Positions 27,767 through 36,321 are shown, counted from the stretch's first letter. The stretch: DNA of 64,000 nt from Streptomyces avermitilis MA-4680 = NBRC 14893 (GCF_000009765.2 NC_003155.5:1612001-1676000); one strand, 5' to 3'. Program-made: numbers and translations. The notes: generated by a model not told the origin, from the letters alone.

Positions 27767-28668
27767 GTTCTCTTGCGCTGCGCAAGTCCGCACCGGCCGC
27801 CGGTACGACGCCCGGCACCGCCCAGGGTCCGCCGCTGCGCCGCCGGATCGCCCTGGTCCCGACGCTGACGCTGCTGCTCGGCGCCCTGTACTGCCTGCTG
27901 CCGGTCGCCTGGGTGGTGATCGCGGCCACCAAGTCGGGCCGTGAGCTGTTCTCCACCTTCACCTTCCTGCCGGGCACCGGCTTCACCCAGAACCTCAAGG
28001 ACCTCAACGCCTACCGCGACGGCCTCTACTGGACGTGGATGGGCAACTCGGCCCTCTACGCGGGCCTCGGCGCCCTCCTGTCGACGGCCGTGTCGGCGCT
28101 CAGCGGCTACGCGCTCGCGGTCTACCGCTTCCGCGGCCGCGAGACCGTCTTCAACGTCCTGATGGCGGGCGTACTGATGCCGCCGGTCATCCTCGCGATC
28201 CCGCAGTACCTGCTGCTGGCCAAGGCGGACCTCACGGATTCGTACGCGTCCGTGCTGCTGCCGCTGATCCTGTCCCCGTACGGCGTGTACCTCGCCCGGA
28301 TCTACGCGAGTGCCGCGGTGCCCGGTGACGTCGTCGAGGCCGGGCGGATGGACGGGGCGAGCGAGTGGCGGATCTTCATCCGGATCGCGCTGCCGATGAT
28401 GGTGCCCGGCCTGGTGACGGTGTTCCTGTTCCAGTTCGTCGCCGTCTGGAACAACTTCCTGCTGCCGTACATCATGCTCAGCGACGACGAGAAGTTCCCC
28501 ATCACGCTCGGTCTGTTCACGCTCCTCGAGCAGGGCGCCAACACCCCGGCGTTGTACACGCTGGTGATCACTGGGGCCACGCTGGCGGTCCTCCCGCTGA
28601 TCGCCCTGTTCCTGGTCATCCAGCGGTTCTGGAGTCTGGATCTGCTGTCCGGGGCCGTAAAGTCATGA
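27763..28668 (+). CDS. ABC sugar importer permease, MalG type
   Basis: A 301-residue permease with six spans and the EAA loop VVEAGRMDGASEWRIFIRI near residues 190-208. ATG overlaps the previous stop (ATGA). A basic N-terminal tail of about 28 residues precedes the first span. It forms the importer with the MalF-type partner for galacto-oligosaccharides. Confidence 0.92.
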   Translation: MSSLALRKSAPAAGTTPGTAQGPPLRRRIALVPTLTLLLGALYCLLPVAWVVIAATKSGRELFSTFTFLPGTGFTQNLKDLNAYRDGLYWTWMGNSALYAGLGALLSTAVSALSGYALAVYRFRGRETVFNVLMAGVLMPPVILAIPQYLLLAKADLTDSYASVLLPLILSPYGVYLARIYASAAVPGDVVEAGRMDGASEWRIFIRIALPMMVPGLVTVFLFQFVAVWNNFLLPYIMLSDDEKFPITLGLFTLLEQGANTPALYTLVITGATLAVLPLIALFLVIQRFWSLDLLSGAVKS

Positions 28669-29696
28669 CCATGCACGCGACGGGCGGCAGGCGCAGGCCG
28701 CCGACGATCCATGACGTGGCGCGCGAGGCCGGTGTCTCGCGCGGCACGGTGTCCCGGGTACTCAACGGCGGGCACTACGTCAGCCCGGCGGCGCAAGAGG
28801 CGGTCAACGCCGCCATCCGCAGGACGGGCTACGTCGTGAACCGGCACGCCCGCTCCCTGATCACCGGGCGGTCCGACTCGATCGGCTTCCTGCTGACCGA
28901 GCCTCAGGAGCGGTTCTTCGAGGACCCCAACTTCAATGTGCTGCTGCGCGGCTGTACGCAGGCGCTGGCCTCGCACGACATCCCTCTGCTGCTCATGCTC
29001 GCCGGCACCAAGGACGAACGGCGGCGCATAACGCGGTACATCACGGCGGGCCATGTCGACGGGGTGCTGCTGGTCTCCAGCCACTCGGGCGATCCGGTCG
29101 CGGAGGAGCTGCGGGAGGCGGGCGTACCGCTGGTCGCCTGCGGCAAGCCGATCGGGCTGGGCTCCAAGGTGAGTTACGTCGCGGCGGACGACCGGGACGG
29201 CGCCCGTGACATGGTGCGCCATCTGCTGTCGCTGGGCCGCCGCCGCGTCGGCGTGGTCACCGGACCGCTCGACACTCCGGGCGGTGTGGAGCGGCTCGCG
29301 GGCTACCGGGAGGTGCTCGCCGAGGCGGGCCTCGAGTACGACGAGCGGCTCGTCGTCCCCGGCGACTACAGCCGGGCGAGCGGTGCGGCCGGCGCCGAGC
29401 GGCTGCTGGAGCGGGCGCCGGAGATCGACGCGGTCTTCGTGGCGTCCGACCTGATGGCGCAGGGTGTGCTGACGGTGCTCCGACAGGCCGGGCGCCGGGT
29501 CCCCGAGGACGTGGCCGTGGGCGGCTTCGACGACTCCCCCGCCGCCACCGCGTCCACTCCGTCGCTCACCACCATCCGCCAGCCCTGGGACCGGATCAGC
29601 AACGAGATGGTACGCGTGCTGCTGGCCCAGATCGGCGGCGAGGACCCGGCGGCGGTGATCCTGCCCACGGAGCTGGTCAGGCGGGAGTCGACTTGA
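28665..29696 (+). CDS. LacI-family repressor of the galactan locus
   Basis: A 343-residue regulator. The N-terminal helix-turn-helix is TIHDVAREAGVSRGTVSRVL with the hinge helix RHARSLITGRSDSIG; the rest is the periplasmic-binding-protein-like effector domain. ATG 28665 overlaps the permease stop, so it is the last coupled gene of the importer operon. It should bind the CTGTGAACGCTCACAG-type operator in the divergent promoter and be released by galactobiose or a related sugar (inference). Confidence 0.92.
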   Translation: MTMHATGGRRRPPTIHDVAREAGVSRGTVSRVLNGGHYVSPAAQEAVNAAIRRTGYVVNRHARSLITGRSDSIGFLLTEPQERFFEDPNFNVLLRGCTQALASHDIPLLLMLAGTKDERRRITRYITAGHVDGVLLVSSHSGDPVAEELREAGVPLVACGKPIGLGSKVSYVAADDRDGARDMVRHLLSLGRRRVGVVTGPLDTPGGVERLAGYREVLAEAGLEYDERLVVPGDYSRASGAAGAERLLERAPEIDAVFVASDLMAQGVLTVLRQAGRRVPEDVAVGGFDDSPAATASTPSLTTIRQPWDRISNEMVRVLLAQIGGEDPAAVILPTELVRREST

Positions 29697-29734
29697 GGAG
29701 TGCGGGGAGGGAGCGGGCGGCGGGGGTCGGGTCC

Positions 29735-29756
29735 CCGCGGGCTCAGAGCCCCGCGG
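29735..29756. terminator. Hairpin after the lacI-type gene
   Basis: CCGCGGGCTC and GAGCCCCGCGG pair with one bulge across a single-base loop region, 39 bases past the stop of the repressor gene. It would end the importer operon. Confidence 0.55.
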
Positions 29757-29934
29757 CGCGCACGGCCTGCTCCGCGAGGAGGCCGCGGCCCGTGCCCTCC
29801 CGTGTCGCCGGCGCCGTCCGCACGCCGTGCACCGCAGACGGTCAGGATTGAAGAAGCCGGACCGGGCTTCCTCCGCCTAGCGTGAAAGCGCCGGCCCGAT
29901 CGCCGGCGCCCACCGCACCACGGAGGAGTACGTC

Positions 29935-30291
29935 ATGACCGCCGGCCTCAAGACCATCATCTACCCCGTCAAGGATCTCGCTCGGGCGAAGGCGCTGTTC
30001 GGCGCGCTGCTGGGCGTGGAGCCCTACGCGGACGAACCGTATTACGTGGGCTTCAAGGACGCGGGGCAGGACGTCGGGCTCGACCCCAACGGACACGCCA
30101 AGGGGATGACCGGCCCGGTGCCCTACTGGCACGTGACCGACATCAGGTCCCGCCTGTCGGCCCTCCTGAACGCCGGGGCCGAGCCCCTTCAGGACGTCCA
30201 GGACGTCGGCGGCGGCCGGCTGATCGCCTTCGTGAAGGACGCGGACGGGAACCTCATCGGGCTCATCCAGGAGCCGGCCGCACACCAGTGA
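29935..30291 (+). CDS. VOC/glyoxalase superfamily protein
   Basis: A 118-residue single-domain vicinal-oxygen-chelate protein with two beta-alpha-beta-beta-beta units (TIIYPVKDLARAKALFGALL; VPYWHVTDIRSRLSALLNAG). Proteins of this size act as glyoxalase-like enzymes or bind toxic ligands. GGAGGAG precedes the ATG. It is followed by a MarR regulator gene, which may control it. Confidence 0.82.
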   Translation: MTAGLKTIIYPVKDLARAKALFGALLGVEPYADEPYYVGFKDAGQDVGLDPNGHAKGMTGPVPYWHVTDIRSRLSALLNAGAEPLQDVQDVGGGRLIAFVKDADGNLIGLIQEPAAHQ

Positions 30292-30316
30292 TCCCTGGCC
30301 GGCCCCGGTCGGGTGG

Positions 30317-30336
30317 TTGCAGCTGCACTAGTTGCA
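30317..30336. promoter_or_regulatory. Three TTGCA half-sites, candidate MarR operator
   Basis: TTGCAGCTGCACTAGTTGCA contains the perfect palindrome TGCAGCTGCA (30318-30327) and a second inverted pair TGCA-CTAGT-TGCA. It lies 39 bases ahead of the MarR gene, suggesting autoregulation. Confidence 0.5.
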
Positions 30337-30374
30337 TGGTCAATGAATGGCCGGTTTTCTGTTACCTTGCAGCC

Positions 30375-30764
30375 ATGGCAGCGAAAACGACCGGTGCCCG
30401 GCTCGAGGAGCAGTGGCGGGACATCCTGTCGGTGCACGCCCGCACGATGTGCGAGATCGACCGTGCGCTCCACCCGTACGGCCTCGGCGCCAGCGACTTC
30501 GAGGTACTCGACATCCTCGCGACGGAGTCGGCCGAGGCCGGCGACCAGTGCCGTGTGCAGAACATCGCCGGCCGGGTCCATCTGAGCCAGAGCGCCCTGT
30601 CCCGCCTGATCGGCCGGCTGGCGAAGGACGGTCTGGTGGAGCGCTCCGTCTGCGAGGAGGACCGGCGCGGAGTGTGGGTCGCCCTCACCCGCAAGGGACG
30701 CGACCTGCACGCCGAGGCACTGCCGCTGCAACGGGCCGCCCTGGCCCGCGTGTTGAACGCCTAG
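30375..30764 (+). CDS. MarR-family transcriptional regulator
   Basis: A 129-residue winged-helix dimer. LGASDFEVLDILATES leads into RVHLSQSALSRLIGRLAKDG (recognition helix) and the wing SVCEEDRRGVWVALTRKGRD. It ends a little early compared with the usual 140-150 residues, immediately at the junction with a truncated oxidase gene, so the C-terminal dimerisation helix may have been trimmed by the same deletion. ATG 30375 is chosen; no strong ribosome binding site is seen. Confidence 0.82.
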   Translation: MAAKTTGARLEEQWRDILSVHARTMCEIDRALHPYGLGASDFEVLDILATESAEAGDQCRVQNIAGRVHLSQSALSRLIGRLAKDGLVERSVCEEDRRGVWVALTRKGRDLHAEALPLQRAALARVLNA

Positions 30765-30787
30765 GACCGTCCGGCGGTCAGGCCCTG

Positions 30788-31843
30788 CCCCGTACGGACG
30801 ACCAGCTCGCCGTCGTGGAACCCGGTGTGATCACCGCCGTTCTGGACCGTGCGGCCGGTGCGCACGGGCTGCGGTACGCGCCCGATCCGGCGAGCGCGGC
30901 CCTGTCGACGATCGGCGGGAACATCGCGACCAACGCGGGCGGTCTGCGCTGCGCGAAGTACGGCGTGACCCGGGACAGCGTGCTGGGTCTGGAGGCGGTG
31001 CTCGCGGACGGCACGGTCGTGGGCACGGGCCGCCGTACGGTCAAGGGCGTGACCGGCTACGACCTCACCGCCCTGCTCACCGGCTCCGAGGGCACCCTGG
31101 CGGTGATCACGTCGGCGACTGTACGGCTGCGGCCCGTGCCGGTGGCGACGGCCACGCTCGCCGCCTTCTTCGACTCCTTCGAGGCGGCCGCCGAGGCCTC
31201 GTACGCGATCGGCCGGGCCGGTATCGAGCCCGCGCTCGCGGAACTGGTCGACGGTCCGGTCCTGCACGCCATCGACCCGGCGCTGCGGGAGCGCGGCGCG
31301 GCGCTGCTGCTCGTGCAGTGCGACGGCGCGGGCGCGGCCGCCGAGGCGGAAGTGGTCGCCCGGGTGCTCGCGCCGTCCGCCACGGCCGTCGAGACGACCA
31401 CGGACCCTGTCGAGGCCGAGTCCCTGCTCGCCGCCCGACGGCTCGCCCTGCCCGCTCTCGAACGGCTCGGACGCCCGCTCATCGAGGACATCGCGGTGCC
31501 CCGCTCCCGGCTCGCGGAGGCCGTTCGCGAGATCCGCGCCATCTCCGCACGCCATGACGTGCCCGTCTTCACCATCGCGCACGCGGCGGACGGGAACCTG
31601 CACCCGATCATCGTGGTGGACCGGTCCCTGCCGGGGCTCCCCGACGCGGCCTGGGAGGCGGCGGGCGAGATCTTCGCACTGGCCCTGCGGCTGGGCGGCA
31701 CGCTGACGGGTGAGCACGGCGTGGGCGTCCTGAAGCGGCAGTGGGTGGCGGACGAACTGGGGCCCGCGGCCCACGCGTTGCAACGGAGGATCAAACGGGC
31801 GTTCGACCCCAGGGGGGTCCTTAACCCCGGAAAGTGCCTTTGA
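30788..31843 (+). pseudogene. N-terminally truncated GlcD-type FAD-linked oxidase
   Basis: About 350 codons of a glycolate/D-lactate oxidase subunit (FAD_binding_4 plus FAD-oxidase C). Recognisable parts are STIGGNIATNAGGLRCAKYG, TVKGVTGYDLTALLTGSEGT and the C-terminal GGTLTGEHGVGVLKRQW and DPRGVLNPGKCL. Homology begins abruptly at RTDDQLAVVEPGV, 24 bases after the MarR stop, so roughly the first 100 residues are missing, including the glycine-rich loop that binds the FAD pyrophosphate. There is no start codon with ribosome binding site at the junction. It is probably a non-functional remnant left by a deletion. Confidence 0.8.
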
Positions 31844-31962
31844 GGCAGGGCCGGCCGGGACGCACTCACCTCGGCCGCTTCGCACAGCGCTGACGGGCCC
31901 GGCTCGGGGAGTCGCCACCGCAGTTCCGCCGCAGCCTGTGAGCTGACCGCCGGTGCCCCCCG

Positions 31963-31998
31963 GGGCCCGGCCGCTGCCCGTTCACCGTGGCCGGGCCC
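31963..31998. terminator. Hairpin between oxidase remnant and SseB gene
   Basis: Perfect 10-base arms GGGCCCGGCC (31963-31972) and GGCCGGGCCC (31989-31998). It separates two converging transcripts. Confidence 0.65.
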
Positions 31999-32028
31999 GC
32001 TTCCCACGGGCCCGGGCGCCGGATGACT

Positions 32029-32448
32029 TCACGCGGAGGGCCGGGCCAGCAGGGTGCGTACGCCGTCGGAGTCGAGCGTCAGTCCGTGCGGTGAGCCGGC
32101 GTCGATGGCGAGCGAGAGACCGGCGGACGGCCACTGCGAGGCGAGCGCGCCGAGCGGCACCACCCGGTAGCGCGAGACGAACGGCAGCAGTTCGGCCATG
32201 GCCGGCTCCGAGGTGAACACGGGCACGGTCTGTTCGCCGCCCGACTCCTCCAGGACGGGCAGGGCCACGATCGAGGGGTCGGAGGCGTCCGGCTCGGCGG
32301 CGTCGTCGGGGACGGGCACCAGCACCTCGCTGTCGGCCAGCGTGTCCAGCGCCTCCGTGTCCATCGTGTGGACGGAGAGTGCGGTCAGCGCCTCCTGCGC
32401 TGCGGCGGCGGTCTCGGGCGTCGGGCGGTCGTTCGAGGGTGTGTCCAT
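32029..32448 (-). CDS. SseB-like protein
   Basis: A 139-residue acidic protein with the SseB N-terminal domain: ALDTLADSEVLVPVPDDA, VPVFTSEPAMAELLPF and GLSLAIDAGSPHGLTL follow the order typical of that family. In actinobacteria these are small cytoplasmic proteins of unknown role, sometimes annotated enhanced-serine-sensitivity. It stands intact between decayed genes. Confidence 0.78.
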   Translation of the reverse strand: MDTPSNDRPTPETAAAAQEALTALSVHTMDTEALDTLADSEVLVPVPDDAAEPDASDPSIVALPVLEESGGEQTVPVFTSEPAMAELLPFVSRYRVVPLGALASQWPSAGLSLAIDAGSPHGLTLDSDGVRTLLARPSA

Positions 32449-32722
32449 GAGGTATTCCCAGGTAGTGGCGGGTGGGACGCCGGGGCCGACAAGATCCGCC
32501 CCGGCTGCGATTCGGGTCGCGTACCCGTCCCCAGCCGGGGCATGCCTGCGGGTGCGGTCAGGTCACCGGGGGTGGTCGGCAAGCACGTCGTCCACCACAC
32601 CCCGCGTGCCCGGCGTCGGTCAGGGGACCGCGGCCGGGCACGCGATGGACGGGACCGCCTTCGGCACATGGACGCCGGAGCCGGCCGGCTCCTGGTGCCG
32701 GGCCGCGGCCGAGCACGGAGGG
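32449..32722. other. Degenerate spacer in the decay zone
   Basis: About 270 bases without a supported gene. It lies between SseB and the dehydrogenase remnant and probably derives from eroded coding sequence. Confidence 0.5.
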
Positions 32723-32881
32723 TCCGACGGCGGCGACGCCCTGGGCGCGGGCGCGCTCGACCGCCTCCTCGGCCGCCGTGGACAGGGCCACCGGTCCGGG
32801 GGCGCGGTCGGCGGACACGGTGGCCACGGCCGGGAACGTGGACTCGACGGTGATGTCCGGCCGGGGGTTCGCCTCCCCCGA
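32723..32881 (-). pseudogene. Remnant of LDH2-type malate/lactate dehydrogenase
   Basis: About 53 codons read NPRPDITVES then VSADRAPGPVALSTAAEEA and RARAQGVAAVG, matching the N-terminal cofactor-proximal segment of YlbC/AllD-type dehydrogenases, where a glycine-rich NPRPD.. turn is followed by the AxEKA helix and GV..V. No start and no remaining catalytic domain are present. It is fused end to end with the remnant at 32899. Confidence 0.55.
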
Positions 32882-32898
32882 CGCGAGGAGTTCCAGAC

Positions 32899-33117
32899 GA
32901 TCGCCATGCTCGACGTGGCGGCGGGCGAGGGAGCGTTGCGTACGGTCGTGACCCGGCCGAGGCGGTGGATGCGGAAGTCGCCCACGAGGGTGCCGTCGCG
33001 GTCCAGCGCCTGGGCCCGTACGCCGTTCTTGGTCCGTACGACGTCCCTGGCGCCGATGTCGGGCACGTACCGCCGCGCGGCCTTCATGTAGGCGGAGGCG
33101 GAGAGCGAGCCGGCGTC
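32899..33117 (-). pseudogene. Remnant of L-2-hydroxyglutarate oxidase C-terminus
   Basis: About 70 codons including SLSASAYMKAARRYVPDIG, GVRAQALDRDGTLVGDF and VRNAPSPAATSSMAI match the C-terminal end of LhgO-type FAD oxidases. The FAD-binding N-terminal 330 residues are missing, and after SSMAI the reading becomes arginine/serine-rich nonsense. Confidence 0.7.
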
Positions 33118-33152
33118 CCGAAGGAAGGAAGCGCCCGAGCGACAGGCGCAAA

Positions 33153-34346
33153 ATGGGAGATATGGATGCCCGCCGTGTGTCAGTGGACCGCCTCGTGGGG
33201 CGGTCGTCGGGCCAGGGGCTGGTGGCGATCCCGCTCGCGCTGATCGTGGTGATCACCGTGGTGGACATCCACTCCCCTTCGACCATCCATCTGGGTCCGT
33301 TGCTGGTCATCGCACCCGCACTCACCGCCTCCATCGCCGGGCCGCGGCTGACCGCTCTGGTCGGGGTGGTGGCTGTGGCCGCCCAGGTGTTCATCGCGGT
33401 GTTCCACGGCGGGCTGGCCACGGCCAACCACATCGCGCAGATCATCGCCCTGTCCGTGCTCTCCGCACTGGTGGTCTTCGTCTGCCATGTACGGGAGCGG
33501 CGGGATCGGGAGCTGAGCCGGGCGCGATCGGTGGCCGAGACGGCGCAGTTGGCTCTGCTGCGGCCGCCGCCCCGCCGGATCGGGCCGTTGCGCGTCGCCT
33601 GGCTGTACATGACCGCCGAGGACGAGACCCAGATCGGGGGCGACCTCTTCGCGGTCGCCCGCGCCGCCCACCCCTCCACCCGGGTGATCATCGGCGACGT
33701 CCGCGGCAAGGGCCTGGCCTCCATCGGCGAGGCATCGGTGGTGCTGGGCTCGTTCCGTGAGGGCGCCCACCGCTACGCCACCCTGCCCGAGCTGACGGCG
33801 GCGCTCGAGGTGAGCGTGTGCCGGGACCTGGAGGACGTGGCCGATACGAGGCACGACCCCGGAGAGCACTTCACCACCGCACTCGTACTCGACATCCCCG
33901 ACGACGACTCACAGGCCGAGATGATCGACTGCGGCCATCCCCCACCCCTGCTGCTGCACGATCACCAGGTCACGGTCCTGTACCCCCGCCGTCCCGTACC
34001 CCCGCTGGGCATGTGCGAACTGCCCGCCGCGAGCCACCGCACCGACCCGTTCGCCTTCGAACCCGACGACATCCTCCTGCTCTACACCGATGGCGTCATC
34101 GAAGCCCGCTCACCAACGGGCGCCTTCTACCCACTCGCCGAGCGGGTCGCCTCCTTCCCCACCTCCAGCCCCGACACCCTGCTGCGCCACATCCACGATG
34201 ACCTGCTCCACCACATCGGCGGCCAACCCGCCGACGACGCCGCCCTCCTGATCATCGAACGCACCGCCTCCCACCTCCACCGGCCGCACCTCCCGGCCCG
34301 CACCCTGGACGGCCGCCGGCGGATCCACCACGGTGGATCCTCTTGA
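33153..34346 (+). CDS. Membrane-anchored SpoIIE/PP2C-type serine phosphatase
   Basis: A 397-residue protein. Residues 20-110 have about four membrane segments (VAIPLALIVVITVVDI, ALTASIAGPRL, AVAAQVFIAVF, ALSVLSALVVFVCHV). The PP2C-like domain (about 145-370) carries IGGDLFAVAR, VIIGDVRGKGLAS and LLLYTDGVIEAR with metal-binding aspartates, as in RsbU/SpoIIE. Such proteins dephosphorylate anti-sigma antagonists. No partner anti-sigma gene is adjacent. ATG 33153 is used; ATG 33162 is possible. Confidence 0.88.
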   Translation: MGDMDARRVSVDRLVGRSSGQGLVAIPLALIVVITVVDIHSPSTIHLGPLLVIAPALTASIAGPRLTALVGVVAVAAQVFIAVFHGGLATANHIAQIIALSVLSALVVFVCHVRERRDRELSRARSVAETAQLALLRPPPRRIGPLRVAWLYMTAEDETQIGGDLFAVARAAHPSTRVIIGDVRGKGLASIGEASVVLGSFREGAHRYATLPELTAALEVSVCRDLEDVADTRHDPGEHFTTALVLDIPDDDSQAEMIDCGHPPPLLLHDHQVTVLYPRRPVPPLGMCELPAASHRTDPFAFEPDDILLLYTDGVIEARSPTGAFYPLAERVASFPTSSPDTLLRHIHDDLLHHIGGQPADDAALLIIERTASHLHRPHLPARTLDGRRRIHHGGSS

Positions 34347-34422
34347 CCTGCCGTCGGCACCACGCACCCGCCGCACTGGCCCCGTGCAAGAGCCCGCTCT
34401 CCGCCGCGGAGCGCGTCTCCGC

Positions 34423-34896
34423 TCAGCCGCCGGCGGCCTGGGCAACGACAGCAGCGCGCACGTGGGAACAACTTCCGTCAACGACTGTCCTGGGGATGCG
34501 CATCCGGCGCAGCAGACCACGCGTGAGGCGATGGTCGAGCGTGGTGCGCCAGGTGACACCGGGATGCCGGGAGCGCAGATGCAGCAGCGCCCTCGTGCCC
34601 AGCCCGCTGTCGCGGAACGGCCCATCGAGGACCACATCGGTGATCACGCCCTCGGCGCACTCGTCACACGCCTGATACGTCACCCGGCCGACCACCTTGC
34701 GGATGTGCACCAGCAGCAGACAGTCCTCACCCCGGCCGTCAGGCGCGGGGCACTGCACCAGCTCGACATCGCGATAGGCGAGCAGCCTGCGATGCCACCG
34801 GCCCCCTCGCCGTCCGGAACGCCGGTGCCTGCCCTCGGCCCGCCGCGGTGAGGCGCCGGCCCGTGACCCGGGCAACCGGCCGTGCACGGCGGTCAT
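34423..34896 (-). CDS. GNAT-like acetyltransferase-fold protein
   Basis: Up to 157 residues. The C-terminal half reads VGRVTYQACDECAEGVITDV then GPFRDSGLGTRALLHLRSRH and GVTWRTT, resembling small Streptomyces proteins with a shortened GNAT fold where RDSGLGTRAL stands for the acetyl-CoA loop. The first 45 residues are arginine-rich and unlike family members, so the true start is probably further in. Function unknown. Confidence 0.5.
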   Translation of the reverse strand: MTAVHGRLPGSRAGASPRRAEGRHRRSGRRGGRWHRRLLAYRDVELVQCPAPDGRGEDCLLLVHIRKVVGRVTYQACDECAEGVITDVVLDGPFRDSGLGTRALLHLRSRHPGVTWRTTLDHRLTRGLLRRMRIPRTVVDGSCSHVRAAVVAQAAGG

Positions 34897-35023
34897 CACC
34901 GATGTCTGGTTTCCCTGCATGCCATCGCGTGTGCCCCGATATCAGGGACCAATGTCCGCACCGGGCGATGCACGCGTCGGCCCGCGTGCCGTCAGGACTG
35001 CTCCGGCTCCGTCCGCACTCCCA

Positions 35024-35941
35024 TCACCGCTGATCACCCAGCCGCTGATCACCCAGCTGATGACCCAGCCTGATCGGCCTGGACAGGTCCCCGGACCACT
35101 CTTCCAGCGAACCGTCGTACAGGCTGATGTCCTCACGGCCGAGCAGCGTCAGGGCGAGTGCGGTGCCGGCGGCCGAGATGCCACCACCGCAGTAGAGGAC
35201 GACGGGCGACTCGGCGTCCTGGAGAACTGCGCCGGTGCGCCGGGCGAGTTCGGAGCGGGGCAGGAGTCGCCCGGTGGCATCGAGCAGACCGCGTCCCGGG
35301 AGGCTGAGGCTGCCGGGAATGTGGCCCCGGCGGCTGTAGCGCGTGGCGGCAGAGCCGTCGAAGCCGCCGGGCGGCAGGGCGCACACCAGTGTGCCGGGAC
35401 GCTCACCTCGACTGATGGCGGCCACCTCGTCGATACCGGTCCACACATCGGGACGAGGTACCGGCGTGAGCGGCCGCGAGACCCGCACGGCACCCGTCTC
35501 GTCGCCGTGGGCGACCGGGTGCCCGCCCTCCTCCCAGACGGCCCACCCTCCGTCAAGTACCGCCGCCGGTACGGAGATCGACCGCAGCATCCACCACAGC
35601 CGGGCCGCCCAGATGCCGCCGCCGCTGTCGTACGCGACGACCTCGGAGCCGTCGCGCACACCGAGCCGCTGGAGAGCGTCGGCCAGCGCCCTCGGAGACG
35701 GGACCGCGAAGTGGTACGGCGCCTCGTGGTCGGACAGGTCACCCGTGAGGTCGGCGTGGCGGGAGCCCGGGATGTGGCGCTCGGCCCACTGGGCGTGGCC
35801 GCTGCCGGACCGGTGGTCGCCGTCGTGGCGGGGCGACGGCAGCAGCGCGGTGGCGTCGAGGACGACCAGTCGGGGGTCGTCGAGGTGGGCCGCGAGCCAG
35901 GCGTCGTCGACGAGCGGTCCGGAAAGCAGGGCGTCGGTCAT
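35024..35941 (-). CDS. Thiosulfate/3-mercaptopyruvate sulfurtransferase
   Basis: A 305-residue tandem rhodanese protein. The N-terminal domain has LVVLDATALL, HIPGSRHADLTGDLSD and VVAYDSGGGIWAARLWWML (inactive copy, Asp-Ser instead of Cys). The C-terminal domain carries the persulfide Cys in VVLYCGGGISAAG. It transfers sulfur from thiosulfate or mercaptopyruvate. The last residues are a small duplication (LGDQRLGDQR) from a short DNA tandem repeat. It is divergent from the thiamine operon, and a role in sulfur supply for thiamine is possible but unproven. Confidence 0.88.
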   Translation of the reverse strand: MTDALLSGPLVDDAWLAAHLDDPRLVVLDATALLPSPRHDGDHRSGSGHAQWAERHIPGSRHADLTGDLSDHEAPYHFAVPSPRALADALQRLGVRDGSEVVAYDSGGGIWAARLWWMLRSISVPAAVLDGGWAVWEEGGHPVAHGDETGAVRVSRPLTPVPRPDVWTGIDEVAAISRGERPGTLVCALPPGGFDGSAATRYSRRGHIPGSLSLPGRGLLDATGRLLPRSELARRTGAVLQDAESPVVLYCGGGISAAGTALALTLLGREDISLYDGSLEEWSGDLSRPIRLGHQLGDQRLGDQR

Positions 35942-36075
35942 GGCCGGGATGCTAACCCGGCGGCGGATAGAGGCCGCCCCTGAACTGCGATATCTCGCCC
36001 ACTGGGCAAGGGTGTCCCACATTCTGGAAGCCGTTTGCGCAGCATCGGTTGCCTGGGGTTATGGTTTCGGCCATC

Positions 36076-36191
36076 TACGCGGGAGCCCCTACCCGATTGG
36101 GCTGAGAGGGCGTCTGGGATCCAAGTCGGCGCGAGCCGACCGGTCCCCATGGGAACGCCGACCGCATCACTTGAGCCATAGTGCCCGCGTA
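36076..36191 (+). promoter_or_regulatory. TPP (THI-element) riboswitch
   Basis: The P1 helix is a perfect 8-bp pair TACGCGGG (36076-36083) and CCCGCGTA (36184-36191). The aptamer contains the invariant GGGCTGAGAGGG pyrimidine-sensor region (36100-36110), a long variable P3 hairpin with GTCGGCGCGAGCCGAC, and the pyrophosphate-sensor arm followed by GCGTAGGAG. Downstream genes are thiamine-precursor import genes, exactly the context expected. The 3' P1 base A36191 is also the first base of AGGAG, a Shine-Dalgarno for a leader ORF. Confidence 0.88.
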
Positions 36192-36201
36192 GGAGTACCG
36201 C

Positions 36202-36267
36202 ATGTCTTCGGCAGTCGAGCAGCAGTGTCCCCCGGCCTCCGCCGCGGCGCCCCGCTCCTGTTGTTGA
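36202..36267 (+). CDS. 21-residue leader peptide ending Cys-Cys
   Basis: ATG 36202 follows AGGAG (36191-36195) at an ideal 6-base gap. The product is MSSAVEQQCPPASAAAPRSC plus a final C, so the last two codons before TGA are TGT TGT. The Shine-Dalgarno abuts the 3' strand of riboswitch helix P1, so TPP binding could directly block its translation. The peptide ends 12 bases before a C/T-rich tract and 98 bases before the first structural gene. Whether it is made is not known; the ribosome binding site and placement argue that it is regulatory. Confidence 0.55.
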   Translation: MSSAVEQQCPPASAAAPRSCC

Positions 36268-36278
36268 CCCGGACCGGA

Positions 36279-36321
36279 CTCCTCCCTCCTCCCGTTCTCT
36301 CTTTCCTCCCTTTCCTTCTTC
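36279..36321 (+). promoter_or_regulatory. C/T-rich, G-poor tract, candidate Rho loading site
   Basis: Of 43 bases only one (G36294) is a purine. In a genome of about 70% GC with balanced G and C, such a run is striking. Rho utilisation sites are C-rich and G-poor, so in the untranslated leader this could load Rho. It lies directly after the leader-peptide stop. Confidence 0.45.

Noticed and set aside
30375..31843. MarR-oxidase fusion protein
   Set aside because: The MarR frame ends at TAG 30762; the oxidase frame only continues back as an out-of-phase shadow.
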